From: Nitratireductor soli
GTDB taxonomy: Bacteria; Pseudomonadota; Alphaproteobacteria; Rhizobiales; Rhizobiaceae
DNA length: 64,000 nt
Direction: 5' to 3'
NCBI RefSeq assembly: GCF_001050155.1
Contig: NZ_LFVY01000006.1
Location: 1 to 64,000, forward strand
How positions within the stretch are numbered: the stretch's first letter is position 1; every line of letters begins with the position of its first letter. Both the position numbers and the translations under genes were made by a program. The notes under the pieces were generated by a model that saw only the letters and a program-made list of their open reading frames with translations, searched no databases and was not told the origin of the DNA. Positions 1 through 8,311 of this stretch are shown here, piece by piece.

Positions 1-1
1 G

Positions 2-25
2 GAGATGTACGAAAAGGCAGCCTGA
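2..25 (+). CDS. 3' end of an upstream gene (fragment)
   Basis: The window opens with an in-frame run of seven codons (E-M-Y-E-K-A-A) closed by TGA at 23-25, and thyA starts 85 bases later in the same direction. This is consistent with the last codons of an upstream gene, but too little is present to identify it or to exclude chance. Confidence 0.3.
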   Translation, partial: EMYEKAA

Positions 26-110
26 ACGGGCGGTACCGGGCGGCGGCGCACTTTCCGCGCTGCCGCTTTCCTATCATAATCGAACCCTCCGCAGCCCGAA
101 TCGGTCCGCC

Positions 111-905
111 ATGCGCCAATATCTCGATCTTCTCTCCCACGTGCTGGAAAACGGCGTCGATCGCGACGACCGGACCGGCACCGGCACGCGCGGCATTTTC
201 GGCCATCAGATGCGCTTCGATCTGGGGCAGGGCTTCCCGGTTCTGACCACCAAGAAGCTGCATCTGAAATCGATCATCCATGAGCTTTTATGGTTCCTGA
301 AAGGCGACACCAACATCGCCTATCTGAAGGAGAACGGCGTTTCGATCTGGGACGAATGGGCCGATGAGAATGGCGATCTCGGCCCGGTCTATGGCGCGCA
401 ATGGCGCTCCTGGCCGGCGCCCGACGGCAGGCACATCGACCAGATCGCGAATCTTCTGAACGCCTTGCGCAAGAATCCTTACTCGCGGCGTCATGTGGTG
501 TCGGCGTGGAACCCGGCCGAGGTGGACAATATGGCGCTGCCGCCCTGCCACTGCCTGTTCCAGTTCCACGTGGCCGATGGCCGGCTCTCCTGCCAGCTCT
601 ACCAGCGCTCGGCCGACATCTTCCTGGGCGTTCCCTTCAACATCGCTTCCTACGCGCTGTTGACGGTGATGGTCGCGCAGGTGACCGGGCTGAGGCCCGG
701 CGATTTCGTGCACACGCTGGGCGACGCGCATCTTTATGCCAACCATTTCGAGCAGGCGCGCGCGCAGTTGCTGCGCACGCCCAAGCCGCTGCCGACGCTT
801 TGGATCAACCCCGCGGTGAACGATCTTTTCGCTTTCCGGTTCGAGGATTTCCGGCTGGATGGCTATGTTGCCGATCCGACGATCCGCGCGCCGATCGCGG
901 TGTGA
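111..905 (+). CDS. thyA: Thymidylate synthase
   Basis: ThyA methylates dUMP to dTMP with 5,10-methylenetetrahydrofolate as carbon donor and reductant, in the cytoplasm. The 264-residue protein has the same length as the E. coli enzyme and aligns without gaps by eye: DRTGTGT near the N-terminus (phosphate-binding Arg), the catalytic cysteine C146 in LPPCHC, and the [16 protein letters not shown] dUMP-binding stretch. The ATG start gives the standard MRQYLDLL N-terminus. folA follows 35 bases downstream; ThyA produces the dihydrofolate that FolA reduces, so the two are probably co-transcribed. Confidence 0.98.
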   Translation: MRQYLDLLSHVLENGVDRDDRTGTGTRGIFGHQMRFDLGQGFPVLTTKKLHLKSIIHELLWFLKGDTNIAYLKENGVSIWDEWADENGDLGPVYGAQWRSWPAPDGRHIDQIANLLNALRKNPYSRRHVVSAWNPAEVDNMALPPCHCLFQFHVADGRLSCQLYQRSADIFLGVPFNIASYALLTVMVAQVTGLRPGDFVHTLGDAHLYANHFEQARAQLLRTPKPLPTLWINPAVNDLFAFRFEDFRLDGYVADPTIRAPIAV

Positions 906-940
906 GCGGCGGTCAAATTCGGCTAACGGGAAGGGACAGT

Positions 941-1435
941 ATGAGCATCGCATTGGTGGTGGCCATTGCCGAAAACGGCGTTATCGGCCGCGAGGGTGGC
1001 CTCCCATGGCGGCTTTCCACAGATATGAAGCGGTTCAAGGCGGTGACGATGGGCAAGCCCGTCATCATGGGACGCAAGACATGGGAAAGCATCGGCAAAC
1101 CCTTGCCGGGCCGGCGCAATCTGGTCATCACGCGGCGCGCGGACTATGCCGCTGAAGGGGCCGAATGCGTCTCCTCGCTGGAGGTCGCCCTGGCATTGGC
1201 GGGCGGCACTCAGGCCGATACGGAGGTCTGTGTCATCGGCGGTGGGGAAATCTATCGCGAGGCGCTGCCGACGGCGGATGTTCTCCACGTCACGCATGTG
1301 CATGCGAATGTCGATGGCGACGCGGTTTTTCCGCCGATCGATGCGGAAATATGGGAACGCGTTTCCCGCGAGGAGGTTCCGGCGGGCGAAAAGGACGTTT
1401 ACGCCACCAGCTATGTGGTCTACCAACGGCGCTAG
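941..1435 (+). CDS. folA: Dihydrofolate reductase
   Basis: FolA reduces dihydrofolate to tetrahydrofolate with NADPH. The 164-residue protein begins at an ATG preceded by an AAGGGA ribosome-binding site and carries family landmarks: VVAIAENGVIG at the N-terminus, LPWRLSTDMKRF with the active-site Asp, the MGRKTWESIG motif and the C-terminal VIGGGEIY glycine-rich loop. It follows thyA directly. The open frame extends upstream through thyA, but only the start at 941 gives a normal DHFR. The TAG stop lies inside a 50-bp palindromic repeat (1433-1482). Confidence 0.97.
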   Translation: MSIALVVAIAENGVIGREGGLPWRLSTDMKRFKAVTMGKPVIMGRKTWESIGKPLPGRRNLVITRRADYAAEGAECVSSLEVALALAGGTQADTEVCVIGGGEIYREALPTADVLHVTHVHANVDGDAVFPPIDAEIWERVSREEVPAGEKDVYATSYVVYQRR

Positions 1436-1482
1436 TGGTGCGATCCTAACAGATGGTACCATCTGTTTCGGTCAGACCACTA
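1433..1482. repeat. 50-bp palindromic repeat, copy A (contains the folA stop codon)
   Basis: The stretch starts TAGTGGTGCGATC and ends GGTCAGACCACTA, and its centre is a perfect 18-base palindrome, ACAGATGGTACCATCTGT, at 1449-1466. The same element recurs in reverse orientation at 14616-14666, downstream of the LysE-type gene. The folA stop codon TAG is formed by the first three bases of the element. It could act as a transcript-end hairpin for folA; no T-tract follows. Confidence 0.75.
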
Positions 1483-1632
1483 GGCAAGCTGGGCAATCGT
1501 CCGAGTTTGGCGGAAAACACAGGGAACGCGGCGTGCTGCCGCGTTGAAAGCACCGCCGTTGCTACCTATAACAGACCGGATGGGAGATCTAGCCCGCCAA
1601 GGGCCGGATCCGGATCGAGAAAAGGAACAATA

Positions 1633-2754
1633 ATGCCCTGGAACAATCAAAGCGGCGGCGGCGGCGGCCCTTGGGGAGGCGGCAATAACGGGGGTCCGTG
1701 GGACCAGGGACCGCGCGGGCCGAGCGGCCCGCAGGGAACGCCGCCCGATCTGGAGGAGATCATCCGGCGCGGGCAGGACCGTCTGAAAAACGCCCTTCCG
1801 GGCGGCGGCCGGGCGAGCCCGGCGATGATCGCCCTCATTCTGGTCGCGTTGGCCGGATTGTGGCTGTTCAAGTCCGTCTACACGGTCCAGCCGGACGAAC
1901 TGGCGGTCGAACTGCGTTTCGGCAAGCCGAAGCCCGAGCTTTCCGAGCCTGGCCTGCACTTCCATTGGTGGCCGGTCGAAACGGTGGAGAAGGCTTCCGT
2001 GGCCGAGCGGCTGGTCGATATCGGCGCCGTCAGGGGCGGAACCTCCAGCGGCTTGATGCTGTCTGGCGACCAGAACATCGTCGATGTGAAGTTCTCCGTT
2101 GCCTATCAGGTCGCCGATCCGGCTGCCTATCTGTTCAATGTGGCAAATCCCGACGAGACCCTGCGCCAGGTGGCCGAAAGCGCCATGCGCGAGGTGGTCG
2201 GCCGCAGGCCCGCTCAGGACATCTTCCGTGATGACCGCCAGGGCATAGCCGAGGGGGTTCGCGCCACCATCCAGACCGCGCTCGACGAATACGGCACGGG
2301 CCTGACCGTCAACGCGCTGTCGATCGAGGACGCGGCTCCCCCGCGCGAAGTGGCCGATGCATTCGATGAGGTGCAGCGTGCCGAACAGGACGAAGACCGT
2401 TTCGTGGAAGAATCGAACCAGTACTCCAACCAGAAACTGGGCCAGGCGCGCGGCGAGGCGGCGGGCATTCGCGAGAATGCGGCTGCCTACAAGAATCGCG
2501 TCGTGCAGGAAGCCGAGGGTGAGGCGCAGCGTTTCGTCTCGGTCTATGACGAGTACGCCAAGGCGCCGGAGGTGACGCGCAAGCGGCTGTTCCTGGAAAC
2601 CATGGAAAACGTGCTGCGCGGCTCCAACAAGGTCATCGTCGAACAGGGCGGCGGGCAGGGCGTCGTGCCTTACCTGCCATTGCCGGAACTGCGCCGACAG
2701 TCGCAGCAGACACAGCAGTCACAGCAAGCCCCGAGCGCGGGAGGGAACAACTGA
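1633..2754 (+). CDS. hflK: FtsH protease modulator HflK
   Basis: HflK is an SPFH/band-7 protein that with HflC forms a large membrane assembly around the FtsH protease and modulates its activity. The ATG at 1633 follows an AAAGGAAC ribosome-binding site and gives 373 residues: a Gly/Pro/Trp-rich N-terminus (1-40), one transmembrane helix (about 63-80), the band-7 domain (about 85-250), a charged Ala/Glu-rich coiled coil (about 250-320) and a Gln-rich tail. The stop overlaps the hflC start by one base (TGATG), which implies translational coupling. Confidence 0.96.
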   Translation: MPWNNQSGGGGGPWGGGNNGGPWDQGPRGPSGPQGTPPDLEEIIRRGQDRLKNALPGGGRASPAMIALILVALAGLWLFKSVYTVQPDELAVELRFGKPKPELSEPGLHFHWWPVETVEKASVAERLVDIGAVRGGTSSGLMLSGDQNIVDVKFSVAYQVADPAAYLFNVANPDETLRQVAESAMREVVGRRPAQDIFRDDRQGIAEGVRATIQTALDEYGTGLTVNALSIEDAAPPREVADAFDEVQRAEQDEDRFVEESNQYSNQKLGQARGEAAGIRENAAAYKNRVVQEAEGEAQRFVSVYDEYAKAPEVTRKRLFLETMENVLRGSNKVIVEQGGGQGVVPYLPLPELRRQSQQTQQSQQAPSAGGNN

Positions 2755-3677
2755 TGTCCAACCGACTTCCAATTCTGGCCATCATCGGCGCGGTGCTGTT
2801 GTTCCTGGTCTATTCGGCGATGTTCGTCGTCAATGAGCGTCAGCAGGCCATCGTGCTGCGGTTTGGTGAAATCGTCGACGTGAAGACCGAACCCGGCCTG
2901 TATTTCAAGCTGCCGTTCGCCTTCATCGAAGCCGACAACGTGCAACTGATCGAGGATCGGATCCTGCGGTTCGACCTGGACGATATCCGCGTGCAGGTCT
3001 CCGGCGGCAAGTTCTACGAGGTCGATGCCTTCATCGCCTACTCGATCAGCAATCCGCGTGTCTTCCGGCAGGCGGTTTCGGGCAGCGTCCAGCTCGCCGA
3101 GCAGCGGTTGAGGACGCGTCTCGACGCAGCCTTGCGCCGTGTCTACGGTTTGCGCGGCTTCGAATCGGCGCTCTCGGAAGAGCGCGCGTCGATGATGCGC
3201 GAAGTGGCCGCCGATCTGCGCCCGGACGCCGCTTCACTCGGCCTGGAGATTCAGGATGTGCGCATCCGCCGGACCGATCTGACGGCCGAGGTCTCGCAGC
3301 AGACCTATGACCGGATGAAGGCGGAGCGCCTGGCCGAGGCCGAGCGTTTGAGGGCACGTGGCCGTGAAGCCGCTGCCCGCATCCGTGCCCGTGCCGACCG
3401 CGAGGTGGTGGAAATCCTGGCATCGGCGCAGCGCGAATCGGAGATCCTGCGCGGTGAGGGCGAAGCCGAGCGCAACGGTATCTTCGCCAATGCGTTCTCG
3501 CGCGATCAGGACTTCTTCGAGTTCTACCGCTCGATGGCGGCCTATCGCGAGGCGCTTGACCCGTCGGGAACGACCATGCTGCTTTCGCCGGACTCGGAGT
3601 TCTTCCGTTTCTTCAACGATGCAGGGGGAAGCGGGCCATCGGGTGGCGCGACCCAGGGCGGGGCCGCCAACCAGTAG
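2754..3677 (+). CDS. hflC: FtsH protease modulator HflC
   Basis: HflC is the partner of HflK in the FtsH-regulating SPFH complex of the inner membrane. The 307-residue protein has an N-terminal transmembrane helix (about 5-25), a band-7 domain beginning NERQQAIVLRFGEIV, and a long Arg/Ala/Glu-rich helical segment (about 190-240) typical of the coiled-coil part. It overlaps hflK and is followed 12 bases later by a DUF2065 gene. Confidence 0.96.
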   Translation: MSNRLPILAIIGAVLLFLVYSAMFVVNERQQAIVLRFGEIVDVKTEPGLYFKLPFAFIEADNVQLIEDRILRFDLDDIRVQVSGGKFYEVDAFIAYSISNPRVFRQAVSGSVQLAEQRLRTRLDAALRRVYGLRGFESALSEERASMMREVAADLRPDAASLGLEIQDVRIRRTDLTAEVSQQTYDRMKAERLAEAERLRARGREAAARIRARADREVVEILASAQRESEILRGEGEAERNGIFANAFSRDQDFFEFYRSMAAYREALDPSGTTMLLSPDSEFFRFFNDAGGSGPSGGATQGGAANQ

Positions 3678-3689
3678 GGGCCGCGTCGC

Positions 3690-3875
3690 ATGAGCGATTT
3701 CATCGCCGCCCTTGGGCTGGTTCTGGTCGTCGAGGGGCTGGTGTATGGCGGCATGCCGCGCATGGCCAAGCGTCTCGCCGAGCAGGTGTTAGAGATGCCG
3801 GAGAGCACGCTTCGCGGCGCCGGCGTCGCCGCGATGGTCGCTGGCGTCCTGATCGTCTGGTTCGTCCGGGGATGA
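3690..3875 (+). CDS. DUF2065 family small membrane protein
   Basis: This is a 61-residue protein with two hydrophobic segments (about 4-24 and 43-59) around a short polar loop containing RMAKRLAEQVLEMPE. DUF2065 genes are commonly found next to hflKC in alpha- and gammaproteobacteria; the molecular function is not established. It lies 12 bases after hflC and is the last gene of the operon before a strong hairpin. Confidence 0.85.
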   Translation: MSDFIAALGLVLVVEGLVYGGMPRMAKRLAEQVLEMPESTLRGAGVAAMVAGVLIVWFVRG

Positions 3876-3882
3876 AACAAAA

Positions 3883-3922
3883 TTGCGGCCCGCACGGGGG
3901 GACAACCCCGTGCGGGCCGCAA
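3883..3922. terminator. 17-bp perfect hairpin after the hflKC operon
   Basis: Bases 3883-3899 and 3906-3922 are perfectly complementary, with a 6-base loop. There is no T-run after it on the + strand, while the minus strand would read through to an A/T-rich flank. It sits between the DUF2065 gene and the downstream protease gene and most likely ends or stabilises the hflKC transcript. Confidence 0.7.
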
Positions 3923-4050
3923 ACACGCCGCATTCACACCGGATCATGCAGAAGTGAAGCGCGTTTTCATGGAATCCGCGTCTTCGGCAGATTAGGATGA
4001 CCGGCATTGGCCTTTGATAAAACGACACGCCACCTGGAGAACCGCCCTCA

Positions 4051-5550
4051 ATGACGCCGCTGAAGATTCTACGCGCCACGCGGGTGGCTCCAATCGCCGC
4101 GATGCTTGCCATCGGGGGCCTTGCAGCGGCACCCATCCTGTTGCCGCGGCCAGCCATGGCGGAAGGGCCGGCCTCCGTCGCCGATCTCGCCGAAAGACTG
4201 GCTGGCGCGGTGGTCAACATCTCCACGTCACGCTCGGCGGCCGCCTCGGGCTCCGACCGCGTGCCGATGCCGAAGCTGCCGGAAGGCTCGCCCCTGCAGG
4301 ATTTCTTCGACGATTTCTTCCAGGAGCAACCCGGTGAGGAGCACTCGCCGCGCCAGGCCCAGTCGCTCGGTTCCGGGTTCGTCATCGACGCCGAGGAAGG
4401 CATCGTCGTCACCAACAATCACGTCATCTCCGGCGCCGACGAGATCGTCGTCAACTTTTCCGATGGCGGCAAGCTCGATGCGGAGCTTCTTGGCGTCGAC
4501 ACCAAGACCGACATCGCCGTCCTCAAGGTGGATGCCTCGAAGCGGACCCTGCAGGACGTGCCGTTCGGAAGTTCCGACACGATGCGCATCGGCGACTGGG
4601 TGATGGCCATCGGCAATCCGTTCGGCCTGGGCGGCACGGTCACCGTCGGCATCGTCTCGGCGCGCAACCGCGAGATCGGTTCCGGCCCCTATGACGATTT
4701 CATCCAGACGGACGCCGCCATCAACCGCGGCAATTCCGGCGGCCCGCTGTTCAACATGGATGGCGAGGTGATCGGCATCAACACGGCGATCATTTCGCCG
4801 ACCGGTGGCTCCATCGGCATCGGCTTCTCGATTCCTTCGGCGCTTGCCATCAATGTGGTCGACCAGTTGCGCGAATTCGGCGAGACGCGGCGCGGCTGGC
4901 TGGGTGTGCGCATCCAGGAGGTCACCGACGACATCGCCGAAAGCCTCGGCATGAAGACGACCGCGGGCGCGATGGTCAGCGGCGTCATCGAGGGCGGGCC
5001 GATCGATGACGGTTCGATCCAGCCCGGCGATGTCATCACCCGTTTCGACGGCAAACCCATCGAACACATGCGTGACCTGCCGCGCATCGTCGCCGAAAGC
5101 CCGGTCGGCAAGGATGTCGAGGTGACGATCATCCGCAAGGGCGAAGAGCAGACCGTGCGTGTCAAGCTCGGCCGTCTGGAAGACAGCGAGAAGCTGGCCT
5201 CGGCCGAGGAGAGCGACCACGAGGCGGAGGGCAAATCCGCGCCAGTTTCATCCGCCGCCGTACTGGGCATGCACCTGGCTGCGCTGAATGACGAGACGCG
5301 CGAGCGCTTCGAGATCTCCACCGACATCTCAGGCGTCGTCGTCACGGAAATCGATGCGGATTCGATCGCCGCCGAAAAAGGACTGGCGCCCGGCGACGTG
5401 ATCGTCGAGATCGCCCAGGCTACCGTCTCCTCGCCGAAGGAAGCGCTTGACCGGCTTGAGGAGCTCAAGAGCCAGGGGCGCCGCAACGCGCTGCTGATGC
5501 TTGCCTCCAAGACCGGTGAACTGCGTTTCGTGACGCTCCGGATGGACTGA
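4051..5550 (+). CDS. degP: Do family serine endopeptidase (DegP/HtrA-like)
   Basis: This is a periplasmic trypsin-like protease/chaperone for misfolded envelope proteins. The 499-residue protein has a signal peptide (cleavage likely after AMA, residue 37), a protease domain with catalytic triad H124 (TNNHVISG), D154 (TDIAVLKV) and S229 (RGNSGGPL), then two PDZ domains (about 295-385 and 410-495). The ATG follows a CTGGAGA ribosome-binding site. It lies just downstream of hflKC, as in other rhizobia, so envelope and membrane quality-control genes are grouped. The exact paralogue (DegP, DegQ or MucD type) cannot be settled here. Confidence 0.95.
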   Translation: MTPLKILRATRVAPIAAMLAIGGLAAAPILLPRPAMAEGPASVADLAERLAGAVVNISTSRSAAASGSDRVPMPKLPEGSPLQDFFDDFFQEQPGEEHSPRQAQSLGSGFVIDAEEGIVVTNNHVISGADEIVVNFSDGGKLDAELLGVDTKTDIAVLKVDASKRTLQDVPFGSSDTMRIGDWVMAIGNPFGLGGTVTVGIVSARNREIGSGPYDDFIQTDAAINRGNSGGPLFNMDGEVIGINTAIISPTGGSIGIGFSIPSALAINVVDQLREFGETRRGWLGVRIQEVTDDIAESLGMKTTAGAMVSGVIEGGPIDDGSIQPGDVITRFDGKPIEHMRDLPRIVAESPVGKDVEVTIIRKGEEQTVRVKLGRLEDSEKLASAEESDHEAEGKSAPVSSAAVLGMHLAALNDETRERFEISTDISGVVVTEIDADSIAAEKGLAPGDVIVEIAQATVSSPKEALDRLEELKSQGRRNALLMLASKTGELRFVTLRMD

Positions 5551-5645
5551 TCCCTGGGAAGCCCGTCCACCCCAACCATAGAGGATAGGGGTGAACGGGC
5601 TGCTCCAGGGATGAAACCGGCCGAAATGCGGCCGAAATGCGACTG

Positions 5646-6014
5646 TCAGGCCGCCCCTTCCTTGTGGAACAGTTTCGATGCGATCGTCCATTTGCCGTCG
5701 ACCTTGAGCAGGCAAAGATAGTCGACCATCATGTTGTCGTAGAGGCGCAGACGGACTTTCGCCATCGCCATTTCGGGCGACATGACGTCGATCAGCAGGA
5801 TTTCATTGTGTGTTTTGCAATTGCGCGACTGCGGCGATTCCCGATTTACCACGATCTCACGGTAATCGGCGATCGGCCGGACAACAGTCTCGCCATCCTG
5901 GGATGAGTAGAGAACAGACTCTGGATGGAAGACCCTGTCGAATATCGCGAGATCCTGCGTTTGCAGGACGTTAAAGTACTCTTCAAGCGTCTGTGTTATT
6001 TCTGATGTAATCAT
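5646..6014 (-). CDS. NTF2-like (SnoaL-type) small protein
   Basis: This is a cytoplasmic protein of about 122 residues with the NTF2/SnoaL-like pattern: an N-terminal helix (ITQTLEEYFNVLQTQDLAIFDRVFHPES) followed by strands ending in LLKVDGKWTIASKLFH. Such cone-shaped folds may be enzymes or binding proteins; the role is unknown. A second in-frame ATG 15 bases upstream exists (6029), but a GGAG lies 9 bases before the ATG at 6014, so that start is preferred. The gene and its upstream DNA are clearly richer in A+T than the surroundings, which suggests recent acquisition. Confidence 0.7.
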   Translation of the reverse strand: MITSEITQTLEEYFNVLQTQDLAIFDRVFHPESVLYSSQDGETVVRPIADYREIVVNRESPQSRNCKTHNEILLIDVMSPEMAMAKVRLRLYDNMMVDYLCLLKVDGKWTIASKLFHKEGAA

Positions 6015-6029
6015 AATATAATTCTCCAT

Positions 6030-6383
6030 TTTTACGATTTTCTAATAATAATAATTCCAATCAATAATTGTCACATTACAGATTTTTCTCTGACAATTGA
6101 GTAATGGTCTTTTTTACTTATTTTCTTTTTCTTATTGAATTTCAAAACTTTGAATTTCACCTAAGCGAAAATCAACGTCCCGGCTCGCGCTGCAGTCGGC
6201 CGGGATTGACGGAGCCTTTAACCGACCTGAACGCATCATGCGGTGGCGCCGGCGTTTGTGCCTGCCAGGCGATCCGGCTCATGGGACTTCAACCGCGGAT
6301 GGCTGTCGGGCACGGAGGGATGATCGAAATCGTCCGCCGGATGCGGCACACGACGAGGACGGAGCGCCGGGTGTCGATGACGG
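6030..6383. other. Gene-free stretch with AT-rich promoter region
   Basis: Bases about 6030-6170 are strikingly A+T-rich, unlike the rest of the window. They contain an inverted repeat, AATTGTCA (6066-6073) and TGACAATT (6091-6098), which could be an operator or promoter element for the minus-strand NTF2-like gene. Bases 6171-6383 return to high GC and show no convincing gene; open frames there lack family-like features. Confidence 0.5.
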
Positions 6384-7271
6384 TCACCCGACAAACTCCT
6401 GCTCGCGATAGCCCTGGAGATAGAGGAGGGCGGTGAGGTCGCCATGGTCGATCCGCACGCGCGCTTCGGCGGCAACGGCCGGCTTTGCGTGCAACGCCAC
6501 GCCGAGGCCGGCCATCGCCAGCATGTCCAGATCGTTGGCCCCGTCGCCGACGGCGATCACCTGCGACGTGTCGAGGTCGCGGGCGGCGGCGAAGCTGCGC
6601 AGGGCCTCGGCCTTGGCGGCCCGACCGAGGATCGGCTTGCCGACGGCGCCCGTCAGCTTCCCCTCGGCGACGAGGAGGCGGTTGGCCTGCTGCACCTGGA
6701 AACCGAGCCGGGCGGCGATCGGGCCGGTGAAATGCTCGAAACCGCCCGAGACCAGCGCCGTGAAGGCACCGCCGGCGTTCATCGTCGCCACCAGCGTCGC
6801 TCCGCCGGAAGCAAGCGTGATGCGCCGGTCGATGACCGTGGCAACCATCTCGGTGGACAGCCCGGCAAGCAGTGCGACACGCTCTTCCAAGGCCGGTTCG
6901 AAGGCGATCTCGCCGTTCATGGCGCGCCGCGTGATGGCGGAGACCTGCTCCTTCAGGCCAAGTTCGGCGGCCAGTTCATCGATGCATTCCTGGTCGATCA
7001 TGGTGGAATCCATGTCGGCGATCAGCATCTTCTTGCGCCGGCCCTCCGCCTCCTGGACCGCAAGGTCGATCGGCTTGCCGTCGAGCAGTTGGCGCAACTT
7101 GCGTTCGACAGCGTCAGCCTGGGCATGCGCGGTCAGGGGAATGTCGCAGGCGACCGTTTCGCACAGCCAGTCGATGCGGCTTGCATCGAGCGCCTCCATG
7201 GCCATAGTCGCAACCGACGCGCTGACGGCGCGCGTCGTCGGGTGAGAAATGAGGGTCGCGACGAGAGACAT
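6384..7271 (-). CDS. serB: Phosphoserine phosphatase
   Basis: SerB performs the last step of serine synthesis, hydrolysing O-phosphoserine. The 295-residue protein has an N-terminal regulatory region (about 1-80) and a HAD phosphatase domain with the nucleophile motif ADMDSTM (D86, D88), the LVSGGFEHF motif, and VGDGANDLDM near the C-terminus. The start at 7271 gives MSLVATLISH. Its ATG shares the four bases CATG (7269-7272) with a candidate start of the divergent miaA gene, so the serB promoter must lie within miaA. Confidence 0.95.
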   Translation of the reverse strand: MSLVATLISHPTTRAVSASVATMAMEALDASRIDWLCETVACDIPLTAHAQADAVERKLRQLLDGKPIDLAVQEAEGRRKKMLIADMDSTMIDQECIDELAAELGLKEQVSAITRRAMNGEIAFEPALEERVALLAGLSTEMVATVIDRRITLASGGATLVATMNAGGAFTALVSGGFEHFTGPIAARLGFQVQQANRLLVAEGKLTGAVGKPILGRAAKAEALRSFAAARDLDTSQVIAVGDGANDLDMLAMAGLGVALHAKPAVAAEARVRIDHGDLTALLYLQGYREQEFVG

Positions 7272-8241
7272 GGGCGTTTCCGGGACAGAGGACGGGCAAG
7301 GGGGGCTGAAGGATGCAATCCTGATAGCCGGGCCGACCGCCAGCGGCAAGTCCGCGCTCGCTCTCGCACTGGCGTGCGAAACACAGGGCATCATCGTCAA
7401 CACCGATTCCATGCAGGTCTATTCGGTGTTGTCGGTGCTGACCGCGCGGCCGGGGCCCGAAGATCTGCAACAGGCGCCGCACCGGCTTTACGGCCATGTG
7501 CATCCGGGGGACGCCTATTCGACCGGCCTGTGGCTCGGCGAGGTCTCGCGGCTGATCGGCGAGGGGGCGTTTGAGCAACGCCGGCCGATCTTCGTTGGCG
7601 GCACGGGGCTTTACTTCCGGGCGCTGACGGAGGGCCTGTCGCCGATGCCGCAGGTGCCGGCGCCGATCCGCGACCACTGGCGCGGCCGGTTGGCCGAAGA
7701 GGGAGCGGCTGCATTGCACGTCGTGCTGAAGGAGCGTGACCCGAGCGCCGCATCCAATATTCAGCCGGCCGACGGGCAGCGCATCGTGCGGGCGCTGGAG
7801 GTGTTTTCGGCGTCGGGCCGGCCACTCAGCGCCTGGCAGGCAGAGACGTCCCGGCCGCTGGTCGACCCGGCGTCGCGCCGCTGCCTCGTTCTCGAGCCGG
7901 AACGTTCTCTCGTCACCCGACGCATCGAGGCGCGCTTCGAGGCGATGGTCGAGGAGGGCGGGCTGGACGAAGTGCGCGCTCTTCTGGCGCTCGATCTGCC
8001 CGCCGATCTGCCGGCGATGAAGGCCATCGGCGTGCGCGAACTGGCGGGGTTTCTCGGCGGAACCCGATCGCTTGACGATGCCATCGTTCAAGCGAAAGCG
8101 GCGACACGGCGCTATGCCAAGCGGCAAACAACCTGGTTTCGCAATCAATTTGGTGCGGAATGGCAGCGGATCGCTTTGTCCGAGGGCGGGGCGCCGCTGG
8201 ACGGCCTGCTCGAAGGGCTTGCCGGAGCCAGACAAAACTAG
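7270..8241 (+). CDS. miaA: tRNA dimethylallyltransferase
   Basis: MiaA transfers a dimethylallyl group to N6 of A37 in tRNAs that read codons starting with U. The protein has the P-loop LIAGPTASGKS near its N-terminus, the DSMQVY motif, the FVGGTGLYF motif and the AIGVRELAGFL region followed by an Arg/Lys-rich RRYAKRQTTWFRNQ segment. Two in-frame ATGs are possible, 7249 and 7270; neither has a strong ribosome-binding site, and 7270 is preferred for its shorter N-terminus. It is divergent from and overlaps or abuts serB. Confidence 0.94.
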   Translation: MGVSGTEDGQGGLKDAILIAGPTASGKSALALALACETQGIIVNTDSMQVYSVLSVLTARPGPEDLQQAPHRLYGHVHPGDAYSTGLWLGEVSRLIGEGAFEQRRPIFVGGTGLYFRALTEGLSPMPQVPAPIRDHWRGRLAEEGAAALHVVLKERDPSAASNIQPADGQRIVRALEVFSASGRPLSAWQAETSRPLVDPASRRCLVLEPERSLVTRRIEARFEAMVEEGGLDEVRALLALDLPADLPAMKAIGVRELAGFLGGTRSLDDAIVQAKAATRRYAKRQTTWFRNQFGAEWQRIALSEGGAPLDGLLEGLAGARQN

Positions 8242-8311
8242 GCAACGGGATCATCGCCGGGCGCCGGGATTAACCTTGCGTAAGTGAGACTGTGAGAGAA
8301 GAACCGAAAGG

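Noticed and set aside
6236-6475. Minus-strand 79-codon frame between the NTF2-like gene and serB
   Set aside because: It overlaps the end of serB in another frame and has no family-like sequence or ribosome-binding site.
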